Shown here: one piece after another, positions 33,088 through 41,154 of the stretch
Layout of the letters: every line of letters starts with the position of its first letter
How positions within the stretch are numbered: the stretch's first letter is position 1
NCBI RefSeq assembly: GCF_002846495.1
Contig: NZ_PJNE01000001.1
Location: forward strand, 2,604,001 to 2,668,000
Source of the DNA: Phycicoccus duodecadis
Lineage (GTDB): Bacteria > Actinomycetota > Actinomycetes > Actinomycetales > Dermatophilaceae
Length of the DNA stretch: 64,000 nt
Direction: 5' to 3'
Notes under the pieces: generated by a model
Databases searched by the model: none
What the model was told of the DNA's origin: nothing
Seen by the model: the letters and a program-made list of their open reading frames with translations, nothing else
Made by a program: the position numbers and the translations under genes

Positions 33088-34446
33088 TCAGCCGAGGATC
33101 GAGGCGGCCTGTTGCTGGATGGAGGCCGTGATGCCGTCGATGTCGTCGGGGTTCTTGATGAAGTTCTGGAGCGAGACGGTGATGACCGTGTTGGCGAGGT
33201 CGGCGTTGGTGTCGCGGTCGAGGAACTGGGCGATGGACTTCGCGTTCTGGACGACCTCGACCGACTTCTTCTGCAGCGCACCGTACTTCGCGGTGCTGGC
33301 GCCGGAGTTCGCCGCGATGAACGGCACGCTCGAGGCGTTGTTGCCGGCGTCCGCCGCCTCGGCGCTGCCGAGCCACTTCGCGAAGGCCTTGCCCGCCTCC
33401 TGGTCGGCGCCACCCTCGGCGACGCAGAAGCCGTCGATGGGCGCGTCGAGCGCGTCGGCGCCGATGGTGGCGTCGAGCGCGGGGAAGGTGAAGAAGTCCA
33501 GGTCGTCGGCCGCGTCCTTCGGCACCCCGTCGACGACGAAGCTGCCGAGCAGGTACATCCCGCACTCGCCCTTGGCCATGGAGGTCGCCGCCTCCTGCCA
33601 GGTCCGCCCGAGGGAGTTCTCCTGGTGGTACGGCAGGAGGGTCTTCCACGTCTCGAAGACCCGCTTGACCTCGGGGCTGTCCCACTTCTTCTTGCCCTTG
33701 GTCAGCTCCATGTGGAAGTCGTAGCCGTTGAGTCGCATGTTGAGGATGTCGAAGGTGCCCATGGGCGCCCAGGCGTCCTTGGCGGCGAAGGCGAACGGCG
33801 TGATCTTCTTGCCCTGCATGTCCTTCAGGAGGGCCATGAAGTCGTCCTGGCTCTTGGGCTCGGTCCAGCCGTTCTTCTCGAAGACCGACTTGCGGTAGAA
33901 GACCGCCCACGGGTAGTAGCTCACCGGGACGAAGTACTGCTTGCCGTCCGCCGCCGTCGCGGCCTTCTTGAAGGCGTCGCTCATGCCGTCGATCGGCCAG
34001 ATGTCGCTGAGGTCGGTGATCTGCCCCGCCTCGGCGAACTGGGCCATCCGGTAGCCGGCGAACCAGGTGAAGACGTCGTCGGGGGAGCCCTGGAGGTAGG
34101 TGGTGATGCTCTCCTGGAACGTGTTGTGGTCGACGGCGTTGAGGGAGACCTGCGCACCCGTCTTCTGGGTGTACGCAGCCGCGATGGCGGCGAGGCGGTC
34201 GTAGGCCGGCCCCGAGCCCCTGGCCTCGTTGATGCCGAACTTGACGTTCCCGGGCTTCCCCGCCCCACTGCTCGACCCGGTGGAGGGGGACGAGGAGTCC
34301 GAGCTGCAGGCGGCGAGCGCGCCCGAGGCCGCGAGCAGGGCCCCGGTTCCGAGGGCCCCCCGGAGGATGGAGCGTCGGTCGACCCCGCTGACCGAGCCGG
34401 GGATGGTGAGCGAGGGGCGGGGTCCGCGAGTGACCGGACGGGCCAT
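33088..34446 (-). CDS. Sugar ABC transporter substrate-binding lipoprotein
   Basis: A 452-residue extracellular binding protein. The N-terminus has twin arginines (DRRSILRGALG), a hydrophobic run and the lipobox LAAC, so it is a lipoprotein, possibly exported by Tat. A Ser/Gly-rich linker follows, then the CUT1 solute-binding domain (YDRLAAIAAAYTQKTGAQV, SPDDVFTWFAGYRMAQF, FVPVSYYPWAVFYRKSVF). With the alpha-galactosidase downstream, an alpha-galactoside ligand is likely. The ATG at 34446 has AAAGGAG at a good distance. It is the first gene of the leftward operon. Confidence 0.92.
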   Translation of the reverse strand: MARPVTRGPRPSLTIPGSVSGVDRRSILRGALGTGALLAASGALAACSSDSSSPSTGSSSGAGKPGNVKFGINEARGSGPAYDRLAAIAAAYTQKTGAQVSLNAVDHNTFQESITTYLQGSPDDVFTWFAGYRMAQFAEAGQITDLSDIWPIDGMSDAFKKAATAADGKQYFVPVSYYPWAVFYRKSVFEKNGWTEPKSQDDFMALLKDMQGKKITPFAFAAKDAWAPMGTFDILNMRLNGYDFHMELTKGKKKWDSPEVKRVFETWKTLLPYHQENSLGRTWQEAATSMAKGECGMYLLGSFVVDGVPKDAADDLDFFTFPALDATIGADALDAPIDGFCVAEGGADQEAGKAFAKWLGSAEAADAGNNASSVPFIAANSGASTAKYGALQKKSVEVVQNAKSIAQFLDRDTNADLANTVITVSLQNFIKNPDDIDGITASIQQQAASILG

Positions 34447-34491
34447 GGTGTCTCCTTTGACAGGCCGGTTCCGACACTTTCCACCAGAACC

Positions 34492-34508
34492 GAACATCGG
34501 CGATGTTC
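34492..34508 (-). promoter_or_regulatory. Operator palindrome at the start of the galactoside operon
   Basis: Perfect palindrome: GAACATCG, one centre base, CGATGTTC. It lies just downstream of the -10 hexamer of the leftward promoter, over the expected transcription start, a typical LacI-family operator position. Confidence 0.65.
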
Positions 34509-34512
34509 CGAG

Positions 34513-34541
34513 ATCATGGGAGAGCCATCCGGGGCTGTCAA
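34513..34541 (-). promoter_or_regulatory. Leftward promoter of the galactoside operon
   Basis: On the minus strand a perfect -35 TTGACA (34536-34541), 17 bases, then CATGAT (34513-34518). The start would fall in or next to the palindrome at 34492-34508. Confidence 0.65.
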
Positions 34542-34609
34542 GGACCTTCCAGCCACCCCCTCTCGTGGGGATCGACTGACGGGCAACCGTTTTCGGCCTT
34601 ACGAGGCCG

Positions 34610-34623
34610 TGTGAGCGCTCACA
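34610..34623. promoter_or_regulatory. Lac-type operator, perfect palindrome
   Basis: TGTGAGCGCTCACA, a perfect 14-base palindrome equal to the core of the symmetric ideal lac operator, in the gap between the divergent galactoside genes. It lies about 100 bases before the GH42 start and 160 before the binding-protein start, so DNA looping with the second palindrome is possible. Confidence 0.7.
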
Positions 34624-34687
34624 AAGTTCTCAAACCTTCGACGAGCGGCCCCCAGCGCCGGCCATCTGCCGGATGTGTCCGAACGTG

Positions 34688-34717
34688 TTGACAAGTGCGC
34701 GATCACGTCCTCACACT
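34688..34717 (+). promoter_or_regulatory. Rightward promoter of the GH42 gene
   Basis: Perfect -35 TTGACA (34688-34693), 18 bases, then CACACT (34712-34717), seven bases before the ATG at 34725. No Shine-Dalgarno sequence is present, so the message is probably leaderless. Confidence 0.5.
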
Positions 34718-34724
34718 GTCCGCC

Positions 34725-36734
34725 ATGCGCCCGTGGCCGACCGACCGCGTCGCCTTCGGCGGCGACTACAACCCCGAGCAGTGGCCACGCGAGGTGTGGG
34801 ACGACGACCTGCGCCTCATGGCCGAGGCCGGCGTCAGCTTCGTCACCCTGGGCGTGTTCTCGTGGTCCTGGCTCGAGCCGAGCAAGGGTGAGTACGACTT
34901 CGACTGGCTCGACGAGATCATGGACGAGCTGGCGGCGCACGGCATCGCCGTCGACCTCGCGACAGCCACCGCGACCCCGCCCCCGTGGCTCACGACCGCC
35001 TACCCCGAGATCCTGCCGGTCGACCGCGAGGGGCACCGGCTCTGGCCGGGGAGCCGGCAGTCGTGGTGCCCGTCCTCGCGGCTCTACCGCGACCTGGCCC
35101 TGACCCTCACCGACCGGATCGCCGCGCGGTACCACGACCATCCGGCGCTGGCCATGTGGCACGTGTCGAACGAGTACGCCTGCCACAACCTCCCTTGCTA
35201 CTGCGACACCTGCGCCGCCGAGTTCCGGCGGTGGCTCGAGCGCCGGTACGGCGACCTCGGGCGCCTCAACGCCGCCTGGGGCACGGCCTTCTGGAGCCAG
35301 CGGTACTCCGACTGGGACGAGGTCCTCCCGCCCCGGCTCAGCACGACGTTCAACAACCCCACGCAGGTGCTCGACTTCGCGCGCTTCGGCTCCGACATCC
35401 TGCTCGACTTCTTCCGGGCTGAGGCCGAGGTGATCCGGCGGCACTCCACGGGCGTGCCGATCACGACGAACTTCATGACGATGAGCCAGTTCCGGATGCT
35501 CGACTACCGCGACTGGGCGCCGGAGCAGGACGTCGTCAGCACCGACCACTACGTCGTCGACGCGCTGGAGCACCCGCGCTCCGAGATGTCCTTCCACGGC
35601 GACCTCACCCGCGGCCTGGCCGGAGGCCGCCCCTGGATGCTCATGGAGCACTCCACGAGCGCGGTCAACTGGCAGCCGGTCAACCCGGCCAAGCCGCCGG
35701 GGGGCACCCTGCGCGACTCGCTGACGCACGTGGCCCGCGGTGCCGACGCCCTCGGCTTCTTCCAGTGGCGGCAGTCCCGCGCCGGCTCGGAGGCCTTCCA
35801 CTCGGCGATGGTCCCGCACGCCGGCCCCGACTCCGACCGGTTCCGGGAGGTGTGCGAGCTCGGCGCGGTGGCAGCGCGGCTCGGTGAGGTCGTCGGCTCC
35901 ACCGTCGAGGCCGACGTCGCGGTCCTCTGGGACTACCAGGCGTTGTGGGCCCTGTCCGGCCCGTGCCTGCCGTCGGCCCGGGTCGACTACCCGGACGTCG
36001 CCCACACCGTGCACCGCCTCCTGCGCGACCGCGGCATCACCTGCGACGTCGTCCATCCCGGCGACGACCTGACCGGGTACCGCGTGGTCGTCGTGCCGAC
36101 GCTGTTCCTGGTCTCCGACGAGCACGCCGCCGCCGTGGAGGCCGTCGCGCGCTCGGGTGCGCACATCGTGGTCTCCTACCTCTCCGGCATCGTCACCCCC
36201 GACGACCACATCCGCCTCGGGGGGTACCCCGGCGCCTTCCGCGACCTCCTCGGGGTCCGCGTCGAGGAGCTGTTCCCGCTCCCCGCGGGCGACCGGGTCG
36301 ACCTCCACGACGCGTCCGGGGCCACCGTCGGCGAGGGGCGGGTCTGGAGCGAGGACGCGCGCGCCACCGCGCCCGACTGCGAGACGGTGCTCTCGTACGG
36401 GTCGGGCCCGCTCGCCGGCCGGGTCGCCGCGACCCGCCGCCCGGTCGCCGACGGGGTGGCCTGGTACGTCGGCACCCTGGCGGACGACGCCACCCTCGGC
36501 CGGCTGCTCGACCGCGTCGTCGAGGAGGCCGGGGTCCGGGCGGTCGCGGAGGTCCCTGCGGGCGTCGAGGTCGTCCGGCGCCGCGCCGGCGACCGCTCCT
36601 GGCTGTTCGTCCTCAACCACACCGGTGAGGACTGCGAGCTCCCGGCCGGGGGGCACGACCTGGTCGCCGACGTCGCCGTCGGGCCCGTGCTCCGCGTCGC
36701 CGCCGGGGGCGCCGCCGTGGTGCGGGAGGGCTGA
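34725..36734 (+). CDS. Beta-galactosidase, GH42
   Basis: A 669-residue GH42 enzyme. The barrel begins AFGGDYNPEQWPREVWDDDLRLM. The acid/base Glu is in MWHVSNEYACHN and the nucleophile Glu in WMLMEHSTSAVNW. A cysteine cluster, CHNLPCYCDTC, matches the zinc site of many GH42 enzymes. The trimerisation domain and C-terminal beta domain complete the normal length. There is no signal peptide, so it hydrolyses imported beta-galactosides in the cytosol. The start 10 codons inside the longest frame is preferred, being the conserved opening and fitting the promoter. It is divergent from the alpha-galactoside operon. Confidence 0.92.
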   Translation: MRPWPTDRVAFGGDYNPEQWPREVWDDDLRLMAEAGVSFVTLGVFSWSWLEPSKGEYDFDWLDEIMDELAAHGIAVDLATATATPPPWLTTAYPEILPVDREGHRLWPGSRQSWCPSSRLYRDLALTLTDRIAARYHDHPALAMWHVSNEYACHNLPCYCDTCAAEFRRWLERRYGDLGRLNAAWGTAFWSQRYSDWDEVLPPRLSTTFNNPTQVLDFARFGSDILLDFFRAEAEVIRRHSTGVPITTNFMTMSQFRMLDYRDWAPEQDVVSTDHYVVDALEHPRSEMSFHGDLTRGLAGGRPWMLMEHSTSAVNWQPVNPAKPPGGTLRDSLTHVARGADALGFFQWRQSRAGSEAFHSAMVPHAGPDSDRFREVCELGAVAARLGEVVGSTVEADVAVLWDYQALWALSGPCLPSARVDYPDVAHTVHRLLRDRGITCDVVHPGDDLTGYRVVVVPTLFLVSDEHAAAVEAVARSGAHIVVSYLSGIVTPDDHIRLGGYPGAFRDLLGVRVEELFPLPAGDRVDLHDASGATVGEGRVWSEDARATAPDCETVLSYGSGPLAGRVAATRRPVADGVAWYVGTLADDATLGRLLDRVVEEAGVRAVAEVPAGVEVVRRRAGDRSWLFVLNHTGEDCELPAGGHDLVADVAVGPVLRVAAGGAAVVREG

Positions 36735-36737
36735 GCC

Positions 36738-37520
36738 GTGCTGGCGAGCCAGCGTCGGGCCGCCATCGTCGCCTTCGTCGAGGAGACCGGGGCGGCGCGC
36801 GTCTCCGACCTCGTCGACCGCCTCGGGGTCTCCGACATGACGGTGCGCCGCGACATCGAGCGGCTCGACTCCGAGGGCCGCCTCGAGCGCGTCCACGGGG
36901 GTGCCGTGGCGGCCCGCCCCCGGGCCGCCGACGAGCCGGGCTTCAGCGCCAAGTCCTCGCTCATGATCGAGGAGAAGCGCGCCATCGCCGCCGCCGCGGC
37001 CCGCCTCGTGCGGCCCGGGGCCACGATCGGCATCTCGGCCGGCACCACGACCTACGAGCTGGCGGCCGCGATCCGGCACCTCCCGCAGCTGACCGTCGTG
37101 ACCAACTCCGTCCCCGTCGCCCAGCTCCTGCACGAGTCGGCCTCCGGGCACGTCGTCGTCCTGACCGGAGGGGTCCGCACTCCCTCCGACGCGCTCGTCG
37201 GGCCGGTCGCGGTCGGGGCGCTGCAGGGCCTGCACGTCGACCGGCTGTTCCTCGGCGCCCACGGGATCGACCGTACGGCGGGCCTCACGACCCCGAACCT
37301 CGTGGAGGCCGAGACGAACCGGGCGCTGGTCGCCGCGAGCCGGACGGTGTGCGTCCTCGCCGACCACACCAAGTTCGGGATCGTCGGTCTGTCGACCTTC
37401 CTGCGGCTGGCCGACGTCGACACCCTGATCACCGACGGCCGCACGCCGGCCAGGACCCGGGACATGCTGGCGGAGTCGGTCGACCAGGTCGTCCTGGCCG
37501 ACCTCGCCCCCGGCGGCTGA
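36738..37520 (+). CDS. DeoR-family transcriptional regulator
   Basis: A 260-residue regulator. The N-terminal helix-turn-helix is RRAAIVAFVEETGAARVSDL followed by LGVSDMTVRRDIERLDSEGRLERVHGGA, the DeoR signature. The DeoRC sensor domain (about residues 75-235) has GISAGTTTYELAAAI and ADHTKFGIVGLSTF, typical of binding a sugar phosphate. It starts with GTG three bases after the GH42 stop, so it is in the same operon. Likely ligands are galactose-derived phosphates (tagatose-6-P or similar), by context only. Confidence 0.9.
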   Translation: MLASQRRAAIVAFVEETGAARVSDLVDRLGVSDMTVRRDIERLDSEGRLERVHGGAVAARPRAADEPGFSAKSSLMIEEKRAIAAAAARLVRPGATIGISAGTTTYELAAAIRHLPQLTVVTNSVPVAQLLHESASGHVVVLTGGVRTPSDALVGPVAVGALQGLHVDRLFLGAHGIDRTAGLTTPNLVEAETNRALVAASRTVCVLADHTKFGIVGLSTFLRLADVDTLITDGRTPARTRDMLAESVDQVVLADLAPGG

Positions 37521-37610
37521 GCCCCCGCGGACGGGCGGTCCCTGCACGCCGAGGAACCCCGGTCGCTGCGTGGCGGGCACGGGAGACCGGCGGTGCAGCA
37601 GGATGGCGGG

Positions 37611-38003
37611 ATGATCAGCGTCGAGCTCGCCCGGGCCCTCTCCGCCGCCGGGGTGCTCTGGGAGCCCGCTCCCGGTGACCGCTTCGTCATCGACGCCGAG
37701 CTGCTCACCGGTGACGTGTTCTGGGTGAGCGACCTCACCGTCGAGGTGCACCACTACAAGGGCCAGTCCCTGCTCGGGTTCAACGGCACCACCGAGTGGG
37801 CGCTCGACTCGGTGACCCTCGACCAGGCGCTGTGGCTGCCGCGCGAGGACCAGCTGCGCGAGCTGGTCGGGAGCCGGCTGACCAGCGTGCGGCGCACCGA
37901 CGACGGCTGGGAGGTCTGGTTCGAGCCCGAGCCGGAGGCCGAGGCGTCGGTCACCGACGCCGACCTCGAGTGCGCCTACGCCAAAGCCGTCCTCGCCCTC
38001 TGA
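37611..38003 (+). CDS. Conserved small actinobacterial protein
   Basis: A 130-residue acidic protein (MISVELARALSAAGVLWEPAPGDRFVI to LECAYAKAVLAL). Homologs are often labelled pilus assembly protein CpaE in actinobacterial genomes, but no receiver or ATPase motif is present here, so that name is not adopted. The pattern GDVFWVSDLTVEVHHY and GTTEWALDSVTLDQALWLPREDQLRELVG is the conserved core. The ATG at 37611 follows CAGGAT by six bases, a possible leaderless start. It appears to be a single transcription unit. Confidence 0.6.
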   Translation: MISVELARALSAAGVLWEPAPGDRFVIDAELLTGDVFWVSDLTVEVHHYKGQSLLGFNGTTEWALDSVTLDQALWLPREDQLRELVGSRLTSVRRTDDGWEVWFEPEPEAEASVTDADLECAYAKAVLAL

Positions 38004-38033
38004 GCGCGCCCTGCGGTCGGAGGGCCCGACCCG

Positions 38034-38062
38034 TTGACGCCGTCCCACGGGGTCGGGACACT
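38034..38062 (+). promoter_or_regulatory. Leaderless promoter of lipoprotein gene
   Basis: TTGACG (38034-38039), 17 bases, GACACT (38057-38062), then six bases to the ATG at 38069. Confidence 0.55.
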
Positions 38063-38068
38063 CGGCGG

Positions 38069-38500
38069 ATGGGACCGGGGCGTGAGGGCGGGTCGCGGGC
38101 GGCCTGGGCGGCTGCCCTCGTGCTGGCGGTGCCCACCCTCACCGGCTGCGGGGTCCGCGGGGCCGACGGCGCCAAGGAACCCCCGGCGGACGCCCCGGCT
38201 CGCGTCGTGCTCGACGCCTACCTGCGCGCCCTCGAGGCCGGGGACTGCGACGCCGCCCGGGCCCTGTCCACCGGCGCCTTCGCCCGCGGCAGCGGCGACC
38301 TCTGCGGGGACGTCCGGGTCTCGTCGGCGAGGGTGACCGAGCCCGCGGCCACACCGGCGCCCGACCACGTCACGTACGCCACCGTGCTGGTCACCGAGGG
38401 CGGGGACGACACGCTGCCGGGCGGCGAGACGACCTGGTTCTACAGCCTCGAGCGCACCGGCGGAGGATGGCGCCTCGTCGGCGGGGGCTCGGGCCCGTAG
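38069..38500 (+). CDS. Putative lipoprotein, unknown
   Basis: A 143-residue exported protein. A short basic start (GREGGSR) precedes a hydrophobic run and the lipobox LTGC at about residue 29, so a lipid-anchored surface protein is expected. The mature part has an NTF2/DUF4878-like look: VVLDAYLRALEAGDCDAARAL, then ATVLVTEGGDDTLPGGETTWFYSLERTGGGWRLVGGG. Two further Cys (in EAGDCDAA and SGDLCGDV) could form a disulfide. The start is fixed by the well-spaced promoter upstream. Function is unknown. Confidence 0.65.
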   Translation: MGPGREGGSRAAWAAALVLAVPTLTGCGVRGADGAKEPPADAPARVVLDAYLRALEAGDCDAARALSTGAFARGSGDLCGDVRVSSARVTEPAATPAPDHVTYATVLVTEGGDDTLPGGETTWFYSLERTGGGWRLVGGGSGP

Positions 38501-38525
38501 CCGGACGGCTCAGCGGCTCACCTCG

Positions 38526-40175
38526 TCAGCGGCGGCGCGTCGTCCCGAAGATCGACCGGGTGATCTCGCGGCCCAGCACGGTGCCCGCCGAGCGCAGCAC
38601 GGAGCGGAACGCCGACGACGTGACGACCTGCTGCACGACGCCGGGCTCGCTCGCCTGCTTGCGCTCGGCCGCGGCCTGCGCCTTGGCGGCCGTCTCGCGC
38701 TCCTTGGCCGCCGCCTTCTCGGCCGCCGCCTGCGCCTTCGCGGCCTCCTCGGCCGCCGCCTCGTCGGCCTTCGCCTTCTCCTGCGCGGCCTTCGCGGCCT
38801 CGTCGGCCTTGACCCGCTCGGAGGCGGCACGGTCGAGCATCTCGAAGGCCGAGTCGCGCTCGACCGGCTGCCCGTAGGTGGCCAGGAGGGGGGACGCGGC
38901 CACCGCGGCGTCGATGGTGGCGTCGGGCGAGGGTGCCATCAGCGACTGGGGCGCCCGCATCCGGGTCCACGCGACCGGCGTCGGGGCACCCTTCTCGGAC
39001 AGCACGGTGACGACCGCCTCGCCGGTGCCGAGCGTGGTGAGGAGCTCCTCGAGGTCGTAGGCGGTGTGCGGGTAGGTCTTGACCGCCGCCTTCAGGGCCG
39101 CGGCGTCGTCGGGGGTGAAGGCGCGCAGGGCGTGCTGCACCCGGTTACCGAGCTGGGCCAGCACGTCGGGGGGCACGTCCTTGGGCGACTGCGTCACGAA
39201 GAAGATGCCGACGCCCTTGGAGCGGATGAGGCGCACCGTCTGCTGGATGGCGTCGAGGAAGTCCTTGCTGGCGTCGTTGAACAGCAGGTGCGCCTCGTCG
39301 AAGAAGAACACCAGCTTCGGCTTGTCCACGTCGCCGACCTCGGGCAGGTCGTGGAAGAGGTCGGCCAGCAACCACATCAGGAAGGTCGAGAACAGCGCCG
39401 GCCGGTCCTGGACGGCGGGCAGCTCGAGCATCGACACCGTGCCCCGCCCGTCGGCCGCGGTCTGCAGCAGCACCGAGGTGTCGAACTCGGCCAGCCCGAA
39501 GAACGCGTCGGCCCCCTGGTCGCTGAAGGTGATGAGCTCGCGCAGGATGACGCCGGCGGTGGCCGACGAGAGGCCGCCGAGCTCCTTGAGCTCGGCCTTG
39601 CCCTCGTCGGAGGTCAGGTGCTGCACGACGGCGCGCAGGTCGGCCAGGGTGTCGAGGAAGTAGCCGTTCTGGTCGGCGTAGTGGAAGACCAGCCCGAGGC
39701 TCGATTCCTGGGTCTCGTTGAGCCCCAGCACCTTCGCCAGCAAGGTGGGGCCGAAGGTCGTGACCGAGGCCCGCACCGGCACGCCCTTGCCGAGGCCGCC
39801 CAGGGCGTAGAACGAGACCGGGAAGGAGGTCGGCTGCCAGGTCATCCCCACGTCCTGGCTCCGTGCGGTCACCCGGTCGCTGGCCTCACCGGGCGTCGCC
39901 ATCCCCGACAGGTCGCCCTTGACGTCGGCCAGGAACACGGGCACGCCCTGGGCGGCGAGCTGCTCCGCCATCAGCTGCAACGTCTTGGTCTTGCCGGTGC
40001 CGGTGGCGCCGGCGACCAGCCCGTGGCGGTTCATCGCCGACAGGGGGATGCGGACCACCGCGTCGGGATGGGCGGTGCCGTCGAGCACGGCGGCCCCGAA
40101 CTCGAGGGCCGCCCCCTCGAAGGCGTAGCCGCTGCGGATCTCGTCGATGAGGGTGGTGTCGCTGCTCTCGCTCAC
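38526..40175 (-). CDS. HerA-like helicase/ATPase, DUF853
   Basis: A 549-residue P-loop ATPase of the HerA-FtsK superfamily. Walker A is LVAGATGTGKTKTLQ at about residue 54, Walker B is KLVFFFDEAHLLF, and the sensor and arginine region is FFVTQSPKDVPPDVLAQLGNRVQHALRAFTPDD. Residues 430-520 form an Ala/Glu/Lys-rich coiled coil (repeats of KADEAAKAAQEKA type), and the C-terminus is basic (GREITRSIFGTTRRR). The family is DUF853, widespread and little studied; no NurA-type nuclease gene is adjacent. The GTG at 40175 is supported by TAGATT at 40183-40188 plus seven bases. It is divergent from the next gene. Confidence 0.87.
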   Translation of the reverse strand: MSESSDTTLIDEIRSGYAFEGAALEFGAAVLDGTAHPDAVVRIPLSAMNRHGLVAGATGTGKTKTLQLMAEQLAAQGVPVFLADVKGDLSGMATPGEASDRVTARSQDVGMTWQPTSFPVSFYALGGLGKGVPVRASVTTFGPTLLAKVLGLNETQESSLGLVFHYADQNGYFLDTLADLRAVVQHLTSDEGKAELKELGGLSSATAGVILRELITFSDQGADAFFGLAEFDTSVLLQTAADGRGTVSMLELPAVQDRPALFSTFLMWLLADLFHDLPEVGDVDKPKLVFFFDEAHLLFNDASKDFLDAIQQTVRLIRSKGVGIFFVTQSPKDVPPDVLAQLGNRVQHALRAFTPDDAAALKAAVKTYPHTAYDLEELLTTLGTGEAVVTVLSEKGAPTPVAWTRMRAPQSLMAPSPDATIDAAVAASPLLATYGQPVERDSAFEMLDRAASERVKADEAAKAAQEKAKADEAAAEEAAKAQAAAEKAAAKERETAAKAQAAAERKQASEPGVVQQVVTSSAFRSVLRSAGTVLGREITRSIFGTTRRR

Positions 40176-40182
40176 GAGCGCC

Positions 40183-40188
40183 AATCTA
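40183..40188 (-). promoter_or_regulatory. -10 box for leaderless HerA-like gene
   Basis: TAGATT on the minus strand, seven bases before the GTG at 40175. Confidence 0.5.
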
Positions 40189-40234
40189 GCCCCCGCCCGG
40201 GGTTTCGCAGCCGACCCGGCCGCGTGCTCCCCCA

Positions 40235-40240
40235 TAGAGT
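40235..40240 (+). promoter_or_regulatory. -10 box for leaderless small gene
   Basis: TAGAGT followed by six bases and the GTG at 40247. Confidence 0.5.
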
Positions 40241-40246
40241 GGTGAC

Positions 40247-40537
40247 GTGATCTTCAAGGCCGTCGGCGACCACCGCCCCTACCCCGACCACGGGTACACG
40301 GGGCGCCAGTGGTCCGGCGTGCCCCCGCGCCTGGTCCGCCTCGACGAGCTCGTCACGACCAAGCGGGAGCTCGACCTGCAGCAGCTGCTGGCGGAGGACT
40401 CCACCTTCTACGGCGACCTGTTCGCCCACGTCGTCGAGTGGCAGGAGACCCTCTATCTGGAGGATGGCCTGCACCGCGCCCTGCGGGCCGCCCTGCACCA
40501 GCGCCCGACCCTCCACGCCCGCGTCCTGACCCTCTAG
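40247..40537 (+). CDS. Conserved small protein upstream of LytR C-terminal gene
   Basis: A 96-residue soluble protein (MIFKAVGDHRPYPDHGYTGRQW to LHQRPTLHARVLTL). Homologs are common in actinobacteria and are sometimes labelled VapB family antitoxin, but there is no toxin gene next to it and no ribbon-helix-helix is evident. The conserved part is RLVRLDELVTTKRELDLQQLLAEDSTFYGDLFAHVVEWQ. The GTG at 40247 fits a leaderless start. The LytR C-terminal gene starts ten bases after the stop, so they are likely co-transcribed. Function is unknown. Confidence 0.7.
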   Translation: MIFKAVGDHRPYPDHGYTGRQWSGVPPRLVRLDELVTTKRELDLQQLLAEDSTFYGDLFAHVVEWQETLYLEDGLHRALRAALHQRPTLHARVLTL

Positions 40538-40547
40538 GCCGGGCCCG

Positions 40548-41144
40548 ATGAGCGAGTACACGACCGAGTCGCCCGCGTCCCTCGAGAAGCGGGCCCGCCA
40601 GCGGCGCGCGCTCATCACGCTGGGCGTCCTGGTCCTCGGGCTGTTCTTCGCCTTCTGGTACGGCCTCAGCTACTACCAGGCCGACGAGAACGCGCGGGCC
40701 GCGCGGCCTCCGGCTGCCACCTGCACGCCCTACGTGGCCCCGGCCCTGACCCCCGACGAGGTCACCGTCAACGTCTACAACGCCACGACGCGCCCGGGGC
40801 TCGCGGGCAGCACCTCGAAGCTCCTCGCCGAGCGGGGCTACGCGCTCGGAAAGGTGGCCAACGACCCCACTGACCGGCCGGTGCCGCGCATCGTCGAGCT
40901 GCGCTACGGCCCCCAGGGCCAGGCCGCCGCCCAGCTGGTCCTCACCGCCATGCCCCGCGGCACGACCTCCGTCCGCGACGCCCGCAAGGACACCAGCGTC
41001 GACGTCGTGCTGGGCAGCGGCTACCGGGCGCTGCGGCCCGAGAGCGCCCCGGCCACCGAGGGGGCGCTGCCGATGTGCCCTGCCCCGTCGAGCTCGCCCA
41101 CGACCCCGGCATCACCGACGTCCCCGTCGCCCTCGGCGTCCTGA
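40548..41144 (+). CDS. LytR C-terminal domain membrane protein
   Basis: A 198-residue bitopic protein. A cytoplasmic basic segment (EKRARQRRALI) precedes one membrane helix (about residues 24-42, TLGVLVLGLFFAFWYGLSY). Outside is a LytR_C domain (about residues 70-155: VTVNVYNATTRPGLAGSTSKLLAERGYALGKV, VELRYGPQGQAAAQLVL). The tail is Ser/Pro/Thr-rich. The domain is found fused to cell-wall ligases of the LCP family or alone, as here, so a cell-envelope role is likely. Confidence 0.85.
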   Translation: MSEYTTESPASLEKRARQRRALITLGVLVLGLFFAFWYGLSYYQADENARAARPPAATCTPYVAPALTPDEVTVNVYNATTRPGLAGSTSKLLAERGYALGKVANDPTDRPVPRIVELRYGPQGQAAAQLVLTAMPRGTTSVRDARKDTSVDVVLGSGYRALRPESAPATEGALPMCPAPSSSPTTPASPTSPSPSAS

Positions 41145-41154
41145 CCCGTCCGGG

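Noticed and set aside
34599..38048. An 1149-codon open frame on the minus strand
   Set aside because: It is antisense to the GH42 and DeoR genes and crosses the promoter gap; composition is typical of shadow translation.
40247..40537. Antitoxin of a type II pair (a common label for this small protein)
   Set aside because: No toxin gene overlaps or adjoins it, and no ribbon-helix-helix or other DNA-binding fold is visible.
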